A stretch of DNA of 64,000 nt from JBBQKF01 sp038326615 (GCA_038326615.1 JBBQKF010000001.1:30461-94460); one strand, 5' to 3'; positions 21,484 through 31,047 are shown, counted from the first letter of the stretch. Made by a program: numbers and translations. The notes: generated by a model from the sequence alone, not told the origin.

Positions 21484-23247
21484 CTAGTTCATAAGGAGAA
21501 GTGAAAAATTCTCCAAAGTATCTTTAAGGTCTTTAAGGAATCTTGCTGCAGGGGCACCGTCAAGTGCGCGATGGTCAAAAGTAAGTGATAATCCCATTGA
21601 CTGATAAGGAACAGCAGTTCCATTGACATTTTTTACTGCAGTTACAAGGCATCCAACCCCAAGTATACATGTCTGAGGTGGATTGATAACCGGTGTAAAG
21701 TTTTCGATTCCGAGTGTTCCGAGATTTGTAATTGTTATAGTTCCGTCTTTTAACTGATCAGGAGATATTGTGCCTTTCTGACATGCAGCCGCAACTTCCT
21801 TTGCTTTCTTAGAAATATCTGTAATAGCAAGTTTGTCAGCGCCAAAAATTGTAGGTACTAAAAGTCCTCTTGGTGTATCTACTGCCATTCCTATGTTTAC
21901 GGTATTGAAAAACACCATCTTTTCATCATAGTAATGTGCATTGCATAAGCGATGGTTCTTAACAACTCTTGATACTGCATAAAGGATAACATCGTTAAAT
22001 GTTGGGTTTGCCATTGCAAGAGAAAGTCCTAATTGCTCTGCCAATCCTGATTCTTTCGCTTTTTTCATTTTTGCACGGAAATCAATAATGTCAGTTGCAT
22101 CAAAGCTTGCATTGAGTGTAAGTTGAGCCATTGTACTAAGTGAAGCGTGCATTGCTTTAGCAATAAATTTACGGATGGAAGGATGTTTCTCTTCATATGA
22201 AGCAGGAAGATCTATAGCAGCAACTGATCCAACAACATTTACTGTTGCTTTAGATAAATCCGCGACACTTACTCTTCCGCCTATTCCGCTTCCTTGAGTG
22301 CCAGTTGCATAATCAGTTCCAACAGCTCCGGTTGCAAACTTTCCATCGGCAATTAACTTACGAATATCTCTTTCGATAACTCTTCCTTTTGGTCCTGAAG
22401 GTTGTACTGCTCTTAAATCAACAACATTCTTGTTAGCAAGAGCTTTTGCTCTTGGAGAAATTGCAAGGCCCGAAACATCAGTGACAGTGGATGAAACCGC
22501 CTTATTGTCAGTGGTTTGAACAGCAGCTGTTGATTGAGTTGATGTTTGCGCTGTTGTTGTAGCAACTTGTGCTACAGGAGCTGATACTTGTTGCTCTGAA
22601 GTGGTTGTTCTTGGTTCAAATGCTGTAACATCGGCGCCTTTTTTGCCAATTACACAGACATTCATAAGACATGGGACATCATCGCCTTCTTCAAAGAAAA
22701 TCGCAAGCATATCGCCTGAAACTTTTGAAGTTTCGTCAAATGTAGCCTTATCTGTTTCGTATGTAAATAAAAGATCTCCAATTGCTACGCTATCGCCAAC
22801 AGCCTTGTGCCATTTGCCGATAATGCAGCTTTCGACTGATTGACCTTGTCTTGGCATGATTACTGCAGTTGCATCGTCTGATGTACTAACGATTGTTTTA
22901 GTTGCATCGGCAAATTTAGCTGCTTGTGGAGCAGAAACCTTTGCTGTTTCAGCTACTGGTGAATCAATAGTAGTTGATGAATTTGGATTAAATGAAGAAG
23001 TATCTTCGCCAATTTGTCCTATCACACATACATTTGTGAGGCATGGAACGTCATCTCCTTCAAAGAAGTAAACGTCAAGCATAACTCCTGAAACTTTTGA
23101 TGTTTCATCAAATGTTGCTTTGTCAGTTTCATATGTAAAAAGCAAATCTCCCTCGTTAATAGCATCTCCTTTGGATTTGTGCCATTTTCCGATGATGCAG
23201 CTTTCGACTGACTGACCTTGTCTTGGCATGATTACTGGTGTTGCCAT
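21484..23247 (-). CDS. Dihydrolipoamide acyltransferase (E2) with two lipoyl domains
   Basis: 587 residues. Two near-identical lipoyl domains (about residues 3-80 and 128-205) each carry the lipoylation motif ETDKATFDE. They are joined by an A/T/S/V-rich linker, followed by a peripheral-subunit-binding domain (ISPRAKALANKNVVDL) and a catalytic domain ending in SLTFDHRALDGAPAARFL with the active-site His. It transfers the acyl group from E1 to CoA and forms the complex core. GGAGG precedes the ATG. It is the first of three complex genes in transcription order. The lipoyl surface sequence GQSVESCIIGKWHK is unusual compared with standard PDH lipoyl domains. Confidence 0.93.
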   Translation of the reverse strand: MATPVIMPRQGQSVESCIIGKWHKSKGDAINEGDLLFTYETDKATFDETSKVSGVMLDVYFFEGDDVPCLTNVCVIGQIGEDTSSFNPNSSTTIDSPVAETAKVSAPQAAKFADATKTIVSTSDDATAVIMPRQGQSVESCIIGKWHKAVGDSVAIGDLLFTYETDKATFDETSKVSGDMLAIFFEEGDDVPCLMNVCVIGKKGADVTAFEPRTTTSEQQVSAPVAQVATTTAQTSTQSTAAVQTTDNKAVSSTVTDVSGLAISPRAKALANKNVVDLRAVQPSGPKGRVIERDIRKLIADGKFATGAVGTDYATGTQGSGIGGRVSVADLSKATVNVVGSVAAIDLPASYEEKHPSIRKFIAKAMHASLSTMAQLTLNASFDATDIIDFRAKMKKAKESGLAEQLGLSLAMANPTFNDVILYAVSRVVKNHRLCNAHYYDEKMVFFNTVNIGMAVDTPRGLLVPTIFGADKLAITDISKKAKEVAAACQKGTISPDQLKDGTITITNLGTLGIENFTPVINPPQTCILGVGCLVTAVKNVNGTAVPYQSMGLSLTFDHRALDGAPAARFLKDLKDTLENFSLLLMN

Positions 23248-23325
23248 TTATTATTCCTCCTGTTTCTATTACGAAATATTATAGACCGCATATCGCATTG
23301 AAATGCGGATTGTTTTAGAAAGTTC

Positions 23326-24540
23326 TTAACTTAGCATGCTCTGTCCGCCAGTTACAGGAATTGCCTGTCCTGTCTCATAAAGCTGTTCAACACAATAGAA
23401 AATCGCTCTTGAAACATCTTTTGGAGAGCAGCCTCTGCGTATGGGAGACTTTGCTAAATAGAAATTTTTAACATCATCAATTGTTTTTGCTCCTGGAACT
23501 TTTCCTGCCTTCAGATATTGTACAAAAAGGCCCTTTTCTGGGTCACTCCAAAGAGGACCTTCATAAAAATTACCTGGGCAGATTGAATTGACTTTGATAT
23601 TGTCAGTAACTAGTTCAAGTGCAAAGCTTTGTGTAAGGCCAATTCCGCCGAATTTTCCGCCAGCATATGCAAAATTCTTGTTTGAACCTTCAAGTCCAGA
23701 TTTTGAATTAATCTGAACAATATCTGACCAGCTATCAGCATTTACAAGTGCTTGAACTTTCATAGGTCTTGCAGCGTATTTAGCGCAAAGGTAGTATGCG
23801 GTATAATTAACTTTTGTTACAAATTCAAAGTTTGCCATTGTCATTTCTTCAAGCCCACCTGCTTTAAGAACCCCGGCATTGCTGACAAATACGTCAAGTC
23901 CGCCAAATTCAAGAACAGTTTTCTCAATCATTTCTCGAACAGAATCTTCGTCAGATACATTAACCTTAACTGCAATAGCACTTCCCTCGCCAAATTGTGC
24001 ATTGATTTTGTCTGCACCAGTTTTTGCAAGTTCTTCATTAAGATCAGCAATTACCATGTATGATCCTTCGTTAACCATTTCTAAAGCAATACCTTCACCA
24101 AAGCCTTGTGCACTGCCTGTTACAATAGCAATTTTGCCAGAAAGTCTTCCGCAGGGTGTGCAGCATTTCTCTGAATCAATATTGTATTTTTCGCCTTTGA
24201 GGAAACAATTTCTTGCATAATCAGCATCAGCTTTTGATTCTCCGATTATAAAAGTGCCTATCGACTCAACTGCAATAATTCTAAGGTCGGTGTTTATATT
24301 AAATTGATCTGTTATCCCGTTATAAATTGCTTCAAAACTTTCGTCGAATTCAATTATAACTCCATCCATTTCTGTAAGATCAAATTTCCTGTTTAAATCT
24401 TCTGCACTAAGAGTTTTGAATTCGTCAGTAAATACTACAACTGGGTAAATACCTTCTTTAGAGCAAAGCATTCTGACTGCAGGGGCTATTGCTGCTGCTG
24501 TTGTTATATCACTTTGCACTTTATCTAAATAGTGTTTCAT
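23326..24540 (-). CDS. Short-chain dehydrogenase with N-terminal extension
   Basis: About 404 residues from the ATG at 24540; GGAGG lies just upstream and overlaps the alternative ATG at 24552. The C-terminal 270 residues are a classical SDR: NAD motif VTGSAQGFGEGIA, NAG in VSNAGVL, catalytic Ser in NSKSG, YAGGK (Tyr/Lys) and the end motif AIPVTGGQSMLS. The first 135 residues form a separate domain with two Cys near CCTPCG. This layout resembles the linker-plus-dehydrogenase half of bifunctional rhamnulose-1-phosphate aldolase/lactaldehyde dehydrogenases, with the aldolase encoded separately at 12642-13766. Alternatively it is a sorbitol-6-phosphate-type dehydrogenase. Confidence 0.83.
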   Translation of the reverse strand: MKHYLDKVQSDITTAAAIAPAVRMLCSKEGIYPVVVFTDEFKTLSAEDLNRKFDLTEMDGVIIEFDESFEAIYNGITDQFNINTDLRIIAVESIGTFIIGESKADADYARNCFLKGEKYNIDSEKCCTPCGRLSGKIAIVTGSAQGFGEGIALEMVNEGSYMVIADLNEELAKTGADKINAQFGEGSAIAVKVNVSDEDSVREMIEKTVLEFGGLDVFVSNAGVLKAGGLEEMTMANFEFVTKVNYTAYYLCAKYAARPMKVQALVNADSWSDIVQINSKSGLEGSNKNFAYAGGKFGGIGLTQSFALELVTDNIKVNSICPGNFYEGPLWSDPEKGLFVQYLKAGKVPGAKTIDDVKNFYLAKSPIRRGCSPKDVSRAIFYCVEQLYETGQAIPVTGGQSMLS

Positions 24541-24700
24541 TTTTCCCTCCATAATTTAGCCATCCCAAAACCTGAATTTATTCAGATTCCTAATCTATTT
24601 GAAATTAATTTCAATCAATTATTTACCAATCAACTATTTGCCATTCAATTTGGAATTGAATCATTGAAAATGTTATTTAATTTAATAGTTTGTGGCTTGT

Positions 24701-24910
24701 ACTAATGCGTTGTACTAGTGCGTTGTACTAGTGCGTTGTCTAGTGCGTTGTACTAGTGCGTTGTACTAGTGCGTTGTACTAGTGCGTTGTACTAGTGCGT
24801 TGTACTAGTGCGTTGTCTAGTGCGTTGTTCTAGTGCGTTGTACTAGTGCGTTGTTCTAGTGCGTTGTACTAGTGCGTTGTTCTAGTGCGTTGTACTAGTG
24901 CGTTGTACTA
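24701..24910. repeat. 16-copy 13-bp minisatellite running into a stop codon
   Basis: Sixteen consecutive 12-13 bp units of ACTAGTGCGTTGT (variants start TCTAG or lack the first A) from 24701 to 24906. A partial ACTA follows, whose CTA at 24908-24910 is the minus-strand TAG stop of the dehydrogenase gene. The array fills most of the 367-bp gap to the SDR gene. Confidence 0.97.
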
Positions 24911-26173
24911 GATGCTCTTTGCATTAGCAAGAAGATAAAGCTCTGCGTCATAACACCATAATCCATTATTTGCATCGGTTATGTCTGCAAGTTTTGCAAA
25001 GACAGGGTCAGTTTCACCTAATTTTCTAAAATCGGCTATTGCAGTCAATTGCATTGCAATTTGTGTATATATAAGTTTTTTGCCACCTGGGATTTTAGGG
25101 AGATTAAGTGTTGTATGAATAACTGCATCAAGGCCGCCAACATGTGTGATCATAGATGATGGATTGATTATTCCAGTTGACATCATATGAAGTGCTTCAA
25201 TCATATCGTCTGTGTTTCCACCGCTATTGCCTGCAACGTGAGTTGCAATATAATGAACATTATAGAAATTAAACTCAGCGCTAAATGCTGTGTTTGTAGG
25301 ACCGGCAAAGAAATTGAGGCATCCGTCCTGACCTAAGATTTTATCTCCTTGCTCAACAACTGGCTTAACTGGTGCATATACATAAACATCATCATAACCT
25401 TTATCATCTGTAAGTGATCTTAAGTATGCAGGCACATCTTCGTATTTTGAAGTATTGACATAAATAAGTTTAACACCATTTTTAGCTGCTTCTTCAACAG
25501 TATAAATTGATGCTGCTCTTGCAAGTCTTGTCTCGTCAATATCAGTTACAACAAGCATTCCAGGTTTTCTGTTACAGTGAATAGCGTAATCTATAGCGCC
25601 AAGGCCCATAGGTCCTACACCTGCAAGAAGAGCCATGTTTCCACCTTCGACGATACCCATCTGATGTACATAACTACCAGGATTTGTATGGTAATTAACA
25701 TGGAATCCACCTACGATACATGACATTGGTTCTGATAATGAACCGAAATAGAATGCTTCACCTACATAATTTAATAAACATCCGCGCTCCATAAATTTTG
25801 CGGGAATTACTATATAAGTTGCAGCACCCCCGATATTATGAAATGAATAGCCTGGTGCTGCATAGATGTTTTCTGGATCGTTTATTGCTGGTTGGATTGA
25901 AAACTTAGCGCCAACTTTGAATTTATCGGCCCATTTTGCGCCAACTTGTACAAATTCTCCACAAAACTCATGACCAACAATTACAGGATTTGTTGCGATA
26001 TCTTCTGGTACTCTTTTGTGTTCTGCGCCCTGTTCTGCTGCTTTATAGGTTGACATACAAATGCTGTCAGAGATTATTTTCGCTAGTATCTCGTCGTCTT
26101 TAATCTGGGGAAGTTCAAATTCTTCCAGTCTTAGGTCTTCTTTTCCATACAATCTTACTGCTTTTGTTTTCAT
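24908..26173 (-). CDS. Zinc-type alcohol dehydrogenase, L-sorbose-1-phosphate reductase-like
   Basis: About 421 residues of the medium-chain dehydrogenase superfamily. It has a GroES-like N-terminal half with SICMSTYKAAEQG and VGHEFCGEFVQVGAKW, and a Rossmann half with LLAGVGPMGLGAIDYAI and TDIDETRLARA. The longer C-terminus and overall sequence recall SorE, which interconverts L-sorbose-1-phosphate and glucitol-6-phosphate. The start is 26173 (MKTKAVRLYGKEDL) with GGAGG seven bases away; an ATG at 26233 has no such site. It is the first metabolic gene after the DeoR regulator. Substrate is inferred from similarity only. Confidence 0.82.
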   Translation of the reverse strand: MKTKAVRLYGKEDLRLEEFELPQIKDDEILAKIISDSICMSTYKAAEQGAEHKRVPEDIATNPVIVGHEFCGEFVQVGAKWADKFKVGAKFSIQPAINDPENIYAAPGYSFHNIGGAATYIVIPAKFMERGCLLNYVGEAFYFGSLSEPMSCIVGGFHVNYHTNPGSYVHQMGIVEGGNMALLAGVGPMGLGAIDYAIHCNRKPGMLVVTDIDETRLARAASIYTVEEAAKNGVKLIYVNTSKYEDVPAYLRSLTDDKGYDDVYVYAPVKPVVEQGDKILGQDGCLNFFAGPTNTAFSAEFNFYNVHYIATHVAGNSGGNTDDMIEALHMMSTGIINPSSMITHVGGLDAVIHTTLNLPKIPGGKKLIYTQIAMQLTAIADFRKLGETDPVFAKLADITDANNGLWCYDAELYLLANAKSI

Positions 26174-26409
26174 AATTTTTTCCTCCAAAAATTTTGTGTG
26201 TACTCTCAATTTTGTTTTATTTTTTTCTAACATTACTTACGTTTTTCATATTTCATTTTATTTCAATATTTTTACTCATTACACTCCACTGTTTTATAGT
26301 CGTTTAGAAATTATTCCTGTTAAATGCTTTTTTAATTCTGGTTTTTCCTTAAGGCATGAAATATTATTATTTTAAAATACAAATATTATTGTTCAGTGGT
26401 GAAAATTTC

Positions 26410-27168
26410 TTAAATAACGGTAACTCTTGCTTGCTTTGCAGCTTTAAGATATTCATGTGAAAGTGGATTATCCGTTATAAGAATATCGACATCTCCTAGT
26501 TTAGCGAATGTGTAAGGCATTCCGCAGTCAACCTTAGAGGCGTCCATTAACATAACAGTTGTCTGAGCCTTCTTGATAATAAGGCGTTTAATTTCTGCTT
26601 CAAAATAATCACCACATGTAAATCCGCTATTAAGCGAAAACGCACTCGCAGCCATAAATGCAATATCAATATTTAACGATTTAATATACTCAGTTGCATT
26701 ATATCCTGATAAAGAAAGTGTGTCTCTATTAAGCTGACCGCCTGTAAGGCTAACTCTGACGTTGTGATATTTAATTAATTCCATTGCAATGTTCGGGGCT
26801 GAAGTTAACACAAATAGATTTTCATCATTTAACTTTTGTGCAAAACACATTCCTGTTGTTCCAGAATCAATAAATAATGATCTGCCAGCAGTAACAAATT
26901 TGGATGCTTTCTCAGCTATAATCATTTTTGCTTCGGTGTTTTCACCTACGCGCTGAGTATATGCTGCTTCTTTAAGCATAGAAAGATGTGCTATTGATTT
27001 AGCGCCGCCACGTGTTCTAACAATTTCACCACGCTGTTCAAGATACTCAAGATCACGACGGATTGTCATGCTTGATACATCAGGCAAAAGATTCTCAAGT
27101 TCAACGAATCGAACTTCGCCTTTTGACTGAATATAAAGATTAATTACTTCTCTTCTGTTTGTTGACAC
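26410..27168 (-). CDS. DeoR/GlpR-family transcriptional regulator
   Basis: 252 residues. The N-terminal winged helix contains RFVELENLLPDVSSMTIRRD and the usual EQRGEIVRTRGGA tail. The C-terminal sensor domain has LFIDSGTTGMCFAQKL, the ligand phosphate loop typical of sugar-phosphate-binding DeoR regulators. It heads the minus-strand catabolic cluster, 236 bp upstream of the dehydrogenase gene, and probably controls it in response to a phosphorylated sugar. Direct repeats at 27287-27340 upstream of its own start are candidate operators. Confidence 0.92.
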   Translation of the reverse strand: MSTNRREVINLYIQSKGEVRFVELENLLPDVSSMTIRRDLEYLEQRGEIVRTRGGAKSIAHLSMLKEAAYTQRVGENTEAKMIIAEKASKFVTAGRSLFIDSGTTGMCFAQKLNDENLFVLTSAPNIAMELIKYHNVRVSLTGGQLNRDTLSLSGYNATEYIKSLNIDIAFMAASAFSLNSGFTCGDYFEAEIKRLIIKKAQTTVMLMDASKVDCGMPYTFAKLGDVDILITDNPLSHEYLKAAKQARVTVI

Positions 27169-27286
27169 AATACCCCTCCTTTGAATATTATTTATACCTT
27201 ATTTAAACGTTATATAAATGTTCTTTTAATGTTCTTTTAATGTTGTTTAAGCGTTATTTAAATGTTATATTAATGTTTGAAACTAA

Positions 27287-27340
27287 CATTCTTTTGTTAC
27301 TAATTAACATTAATACTATTTTATCACATTTCTTTGTTAC
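27287..27340. promoter_or_regulatory. Candidate DeoR operator direct repeats
   Basis: CATTCTTTTGTTAC (27287-27300) and CATTTCTTTGTTAC (27327-27340) are 40 bp apart, about four helical turns. They lie in the divergent gap between the regulator gene and the alpha/beta hydrolase gene. Related TTAATGTT and AAATGTT phrases recur at 27205-27280. DeoR proteins often bind direct repeats; binding here is inferred. Confidence 0.4.
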
Positions 27341-27552
27341 TTTGCAACATGCTAATTGTAAATATTTGGTTATGTTTTTAAATATTTTTATGATATATTA
27401 GTAAATAATAGATACACAAATTTATAATCTGATATAATGCTAAGTAGTTAGTATTAAGCATTTTAAAGATAAGTTTTAGTATTAAGTATTTAAGATAGTT
27501 TTAATATTAAGTTATAATAGACTATTATAAAATTAGCAGGAGGTTTTGATTA

Positions 27553-28296
27553 ATGGCTATGCGCAAGTTTTCTAAGAAAAAGAAAATACTTTTGGGAATT
27601 CTTATTCTGATAATTTTATTTTTTACATTTGTTATAAAATATTTACTTGAATACTCACCTGTAACAACTTCTGAGCTCAGTGCTGCTACATTAAACCAAA
27701 GTAATTTCAAAATGCAACAAAACTCAGGTATCACTAAACTTACACCAGTTTCAAATACAACAACAGGTGTAATTTTTTATCCTGGTGGAAAAGTTGATGA
27801 GAAAGCATACATCCCGCTTCTTGCAAAGCTTGCCAGTAAAAATTTGCTCGTAGTAGTTGTAAAAATGCCTTTTCATCTTGCTGTATTTGATATAAACGCC
27901 GCAGATAAAGTATTAAAAGCATTTCCAGATATAAAGACTTGGTATATTGCCGGACATTCTCTTGGAGGATCAATGGCGAGCATTTATGTTGAGAAAAACG
28001 CGGCGAAATTCAAAGGGCTAATATTACTTGCCAGCTACAGTACCGCAAACTTATCAAAAAGCGAACTAAAAGTACTTGATATATACGGAAGCGAAGATCA
28101 TGTACTTAATCAGGCAAATCTTCTTAAATATAAGTCAAATCTTCCAGATACTACGATAACATCAATTATCGAAGGCGGGAATCATGGATATTTTGGATCA
28201 TATGGTGAACAAAAAGGAGATGGAGTTGCAACAATTGCCAGAGACGCACAGCAAGACAAAACTGCGTCTTTGATATTAGATTTTTTAGCGAAGTAA
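27553..28296 (+). CDS. Membrane-anchored alpha/beta hydrolase
   Basis: 247 residues. A basic start is followed by one hydrophobic segment (about 11-33), then an extracellular alpha/beta-hydrolase fold. The nucleophile elbow is AGHSLGGSMAS, the acid is probably in LDIYGSEDHV, and the catalytic His is in EGGNHGYFGSYG. The G-NHGYFG ending is typical of a conserved Firmicute hydrolase family of unknown substrate. AGGAGG lies nine bases before the ATG. It is divergent from the DeoR regulator and stands alone. Confidence 0.85.
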   Translation: MAMRKFSKKKKILLGILILIILFFTFVIKYLLEYSPVTTSELSAATLNQSNFKMQQNSGITKLTPVSNTTTGVIFYPGGKVDEKAYIPLLAKLASKNLLVVVVKMPFHLAVFDINAADKVLKAFPDIKTWYIAGHSLGGSMASIYVEKNAAKFKGLILLASYSTANLSKSELKVLDIYGSEDHVLNQANLLKYKSNLPDTTITSIIEGGNHGYFGSYGEQKGDGVATIARDAQQDKTASLILDFLAK

Positions 28297-28455
28297 AATT
28301 AATTTACAATTTGAAAAGTGTCATTTTCATTTCTTAAGTCATGATGTAAATTAATAAATAAGGCTCATGTCAAGCAGTACCGTCAAATTTTGATTCTTTC
28401 ATGAGACGGAATAAATATAAAAATCTAGATAAATAAATTTATAAATGTATATATT

Positions 28456-28484
28456 GATAGATAGATAGATAGATAGATAGATAG
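28456..28484. repeat. GATA tetranucleotide repeat
   Basis: Seven tandem copies of GATA, about 35 bp upstream of the acetyltransferase start. Length change here would alter the promoter-to-start distance but no reading frame. Confidence 0.95.
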
Positions 28485-28516
28485 AATGATTAAATGAAGA
28501 GGCTGATGTATATAAT

Positions 28517-29836
28517 ATGGAGAACAACGAACAAAGTCATGCACAAATTGAATCGGATAATACTTTAGATTTCGGAGCACTAACTATCAGAATGGCTACA
28601 AGTGATGACTTTGTGAGCTTTATGAGGCTTTGGAGAATTTGTTTTAAGGACGCCGACACTTTTGTTGATTGGTTTTTTGATAATCGTTTTTTACCTGAAT
28701 ACAGTGTGTGCATCGAGAAAGACGGAGAAATTATCTGTGCGATGCAATCAATGCCATTACCTATTTATATACGTGAAATTTCTTTTCCTGGAGCAATAGT
28801 TGCTGGTGTTTGCACTATGCCCGAGTATCGCGGTCATCACCTAATGAAAAGAATGTTCACATTTTATCTAGAGAAAATGCGTGAAAAAGGAATTATAGCA
28901 ATTACGTACAGACCTGAAAATTTCAATACTTACCATTCATTAGGGCATTTTGCATCGTCAAGAACAATACATTTTGACATGAAAATTAAAAAGGCAGTGA
29001 AAAGTGCTAATGCTGTGGGATTTTGCAGATCTAAACTGTACAACAATAAATTTGATTACAAATTATGCCCTATTGATTTATTAACAAAATCAGATCTCTT
29101 AAGATGCTATGATCTTTATACTTCCGTTTCTACTCTATATTCAGGTATGGTAAAAAGAGATTTTGACCTTTTCAAATTCAAGTCCGAAGATTACGCATGT
29201 GTTGGCGGTGAGGCATTATTACTTTTTCATAATTCTGACCTTACAGGATATTGTTTCTTTTTCGATATGAAAAGCAAAATTTACGGAGAAGAATTGATTT
29301 CTTGGGACTTACAATCCACATCTGAAATAATCAATATATTCAGCCAAATTTTTACCAGCAGAAACTTGTTTATGAAAATCCCAAGTATATTTACGGAATT
29401 TCTAAGCCAGAATCAGCAAAAATCATTGCTATCTAATGAAATAATGGTAAATGAAATCAGATTTACATTAGATCCACAAAATGTTTTAGGGATTACAAAA
29501 ATCGAACCATTTATTCAAACTCTCAATCTAAAACGGTTTGCAAATGCAAGTTTGCTTAGTGAGATAATTATTGAAATTGATGATCCTGTTTTAACAGAGA
29601 ATTCTGTCATAATTAATTTACTTGGCAAAAAAACCGCTGGAAATCCATGCATCAAAATAGCTATAGGTTCTTTAATGCAAATTTTATGTGGATACACAGA
29701 CCTTGTAAGCATTATTGAAAACGAAATTAAAATGTCTCCAAACGATACTACAGTTATGGTTTTTGATGAATCAAAAATCCTCAAAATAAATGAATTCCTT
29801 CGTCCTGTAAACTGTTTTGTAGTTGACGAATACTAA
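28517..29836 (+). CDS. GNAT acetyltransferase, Eis-like
   Basis: 439 residues. The N-terminal GNAT domain begins ALTIRMATSDDFVSF and carries the acetyl-CoA loop AGVCTMPEYRGHHLMKRMF. A second degenerate GNAT-like region and a C-terminal sterol-carrier-like domain follow, as in Eis proteins (about 400 residues). Eis enzymes acetylate amines, including aminoglycosides in mycobacteria; the substrate here is unknown. The ribosome site is weak (GAGG 12 bases upstream). It is followed by the convergent cation efflux gene. Confidence 0.82.
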   Translation: MENNEQSHAQIESDNTLDFGALTIRMATSDDFVSFMRLWRICFKDADTFVDWFFDNRFLPEYSVCIEKDGEIICAMQSMPLPIYIREISFPGAIVAGVCTMPEYRGHHLMKRMFTFYLEKMREKGIIAITYRPENFNTYHSLGHFASSRTIHFDMKIKKAVKSANAVGFCRSKLYNNKFDYKLCPIDLLTKSDLLRCYDLYTSVSTLYSGMVKRDFDLFKFKSEDYACVGGEALLLFHNSDLTGYCFFFDMKSKIYGEELISWDLQSTSEIINIFSQIFTSRNLFMKIPSIFTEFLSQNQQKSLLSNEIMVNEIRFTLDPQNVLGITKIEPFIQTLNLKRFANASLLSEIIIEIDDPVLTENSVIINLLGKKTAGNPCIKIAIGSLMQILCGYTDLVSIIENEIKMSPNDTTVMVFDESKILKINEFLRPVNCFVVDEY

Positions 29837-29868
29837 TACCTTGTAGCATCTAAAACAATTGTGCTGGA

Positions 29869-31047
29869 CTAGTCTTTTCCAGGAAGATAATCATGGTCAA
29901 CTGTTATAACCGCATAATATGAAGGATCAATTTTTGCAATTTCTTTTGATATCATTGATTTAAGTTCTTCATCACACCAAATAAACCCAAAAGGAACAAC
30001 TACATCAAATATAAGATTTGAATGGGTTACTCCCCATACTGCACGAAAATCGTGAACACTTATTTGAGGGGAAATCAATGTAATTTCTTCGATGATTTTA
30101 TTTTTAAGATTGCTTGTTTTTTCGTCACTTGTAACAACTGGGTCAAGATGAATTACAATTTTGATTCCTTGTTCATTTAAAAAATTTCTTTCGATGTTGT
30201 CAATTATGTCATGACTTACCATGATGTCCTGCTCTGCAGCAACTTCACAATGAACTGATGCGAAATATTGTCCATTTCCATAACTGTGAACTGTAAGATC
30301 ATGAAGACCTATAATATTATCATATGTTAAAATCTTCTTGTAAATTGAATCTACAAATTCTTTAGATGGCGCCGTTCCAAGAAGAGGACTTGATGTGTCC
30401 ATTACAAGTCTTATTCCCGAAATTATAATTATTATGGCAACAATTGTCCCCATGTAGCCGTCAAAATTAAAGCCAATTACTTGTGAAAGAATAGTCGAAA
30501 TCAACACACCTGATGTTGCGATAATATCATTACGACTATCAATTGATGTTGCAATCAGGGTTGTTGAATGAATCAGTTTACCGATCTTTCTATAAAACAA
30601 ACATTGCCAAAGCTTTATTCCGATTGCTATTAAAAGAACAGCAATTGATAAAAAACTAAATTCCGTTACTTGTGGCGTAATGATTTTCTCTACTGAACTT
30701 TTAATCAGTTGGAATCCTAAAACCAAAATTATCAATGATACTACAAGTCCTGAAATATATTCCATTCTTGCATGACCATAGGGATGCTTCTCGTCTGCTG
30801 GTTTGCCAGACATTTTAAATCCAAACAAAGTCACAAGTGATGATCCCGAATCCGACAAGTTATTAACAGCATCAGCAGTTATTGAAATACTATTAAATAA
30901 TAATCCAGCAGTAATTTTAATAAGAAACAAGAAAAAATTGGAAATAATCCCAATAAGTCCTGCAAGTTTTCCATATTGCTCTCTGACCTGCGAATTAGAG
31001 ACATTGTCGTTTCTCTTTATAAATAATTTGATCAAAAAGTTTGTCAA
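29869..31047 (-). CDS. Cation diffusion facilitator family transporter
   Basis: 392-residue inner-membrane metal/proton antiporter. Six hydrophobic segments lie in the first 220 residues, with the metal-site motif SITADAVNNLSDSGSS in helix 2 and SIDSRNDI in helix 5, the loop HPYGHARMEY, and a cytoplasmic C-terminal domain with HDLTVHSYGNGQYFASVH. The family exports Zn, Fe, Mn or Co; specificity cannot be set by eye. It is monocistronic and convergent with the acetyltransferase. Confidence 0.92.
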   Translation of the reverse strand: MTNFLIKLFIKRNDNVSNSQVREQYGKLAGLIGIISNFFLFLIKITAGLLFNSISITADAVNNLSDSGSSLVTLFGFKMSGKPADEKHPYGHARMEYISGLVVSLIILVLGFQLIKSSVEKIITPQVTEFSFLSIAVLLIAIGIKLWQCLFYRKIGKLIHSTTLIATSIDSRNDIIATSGVLISTILSQVIGFNFDGYMGTIVAIIIIISGIRLVMDTSSPLLGTAPSKEFVDSIYKKILTYDNIIGLHDLTVHSYGNGQYFASVHCEVAAEQDIMVSHDIIDNIERNFLNEQGIKIVIHLDPVVTSDEKTSNLKNKIIEEITLISPQISVHDFRAVWGVTHSNLIFDVVVPFGFIWCDEELKSMISKEIAKIDPSYYAVITVDHDYLPGKD

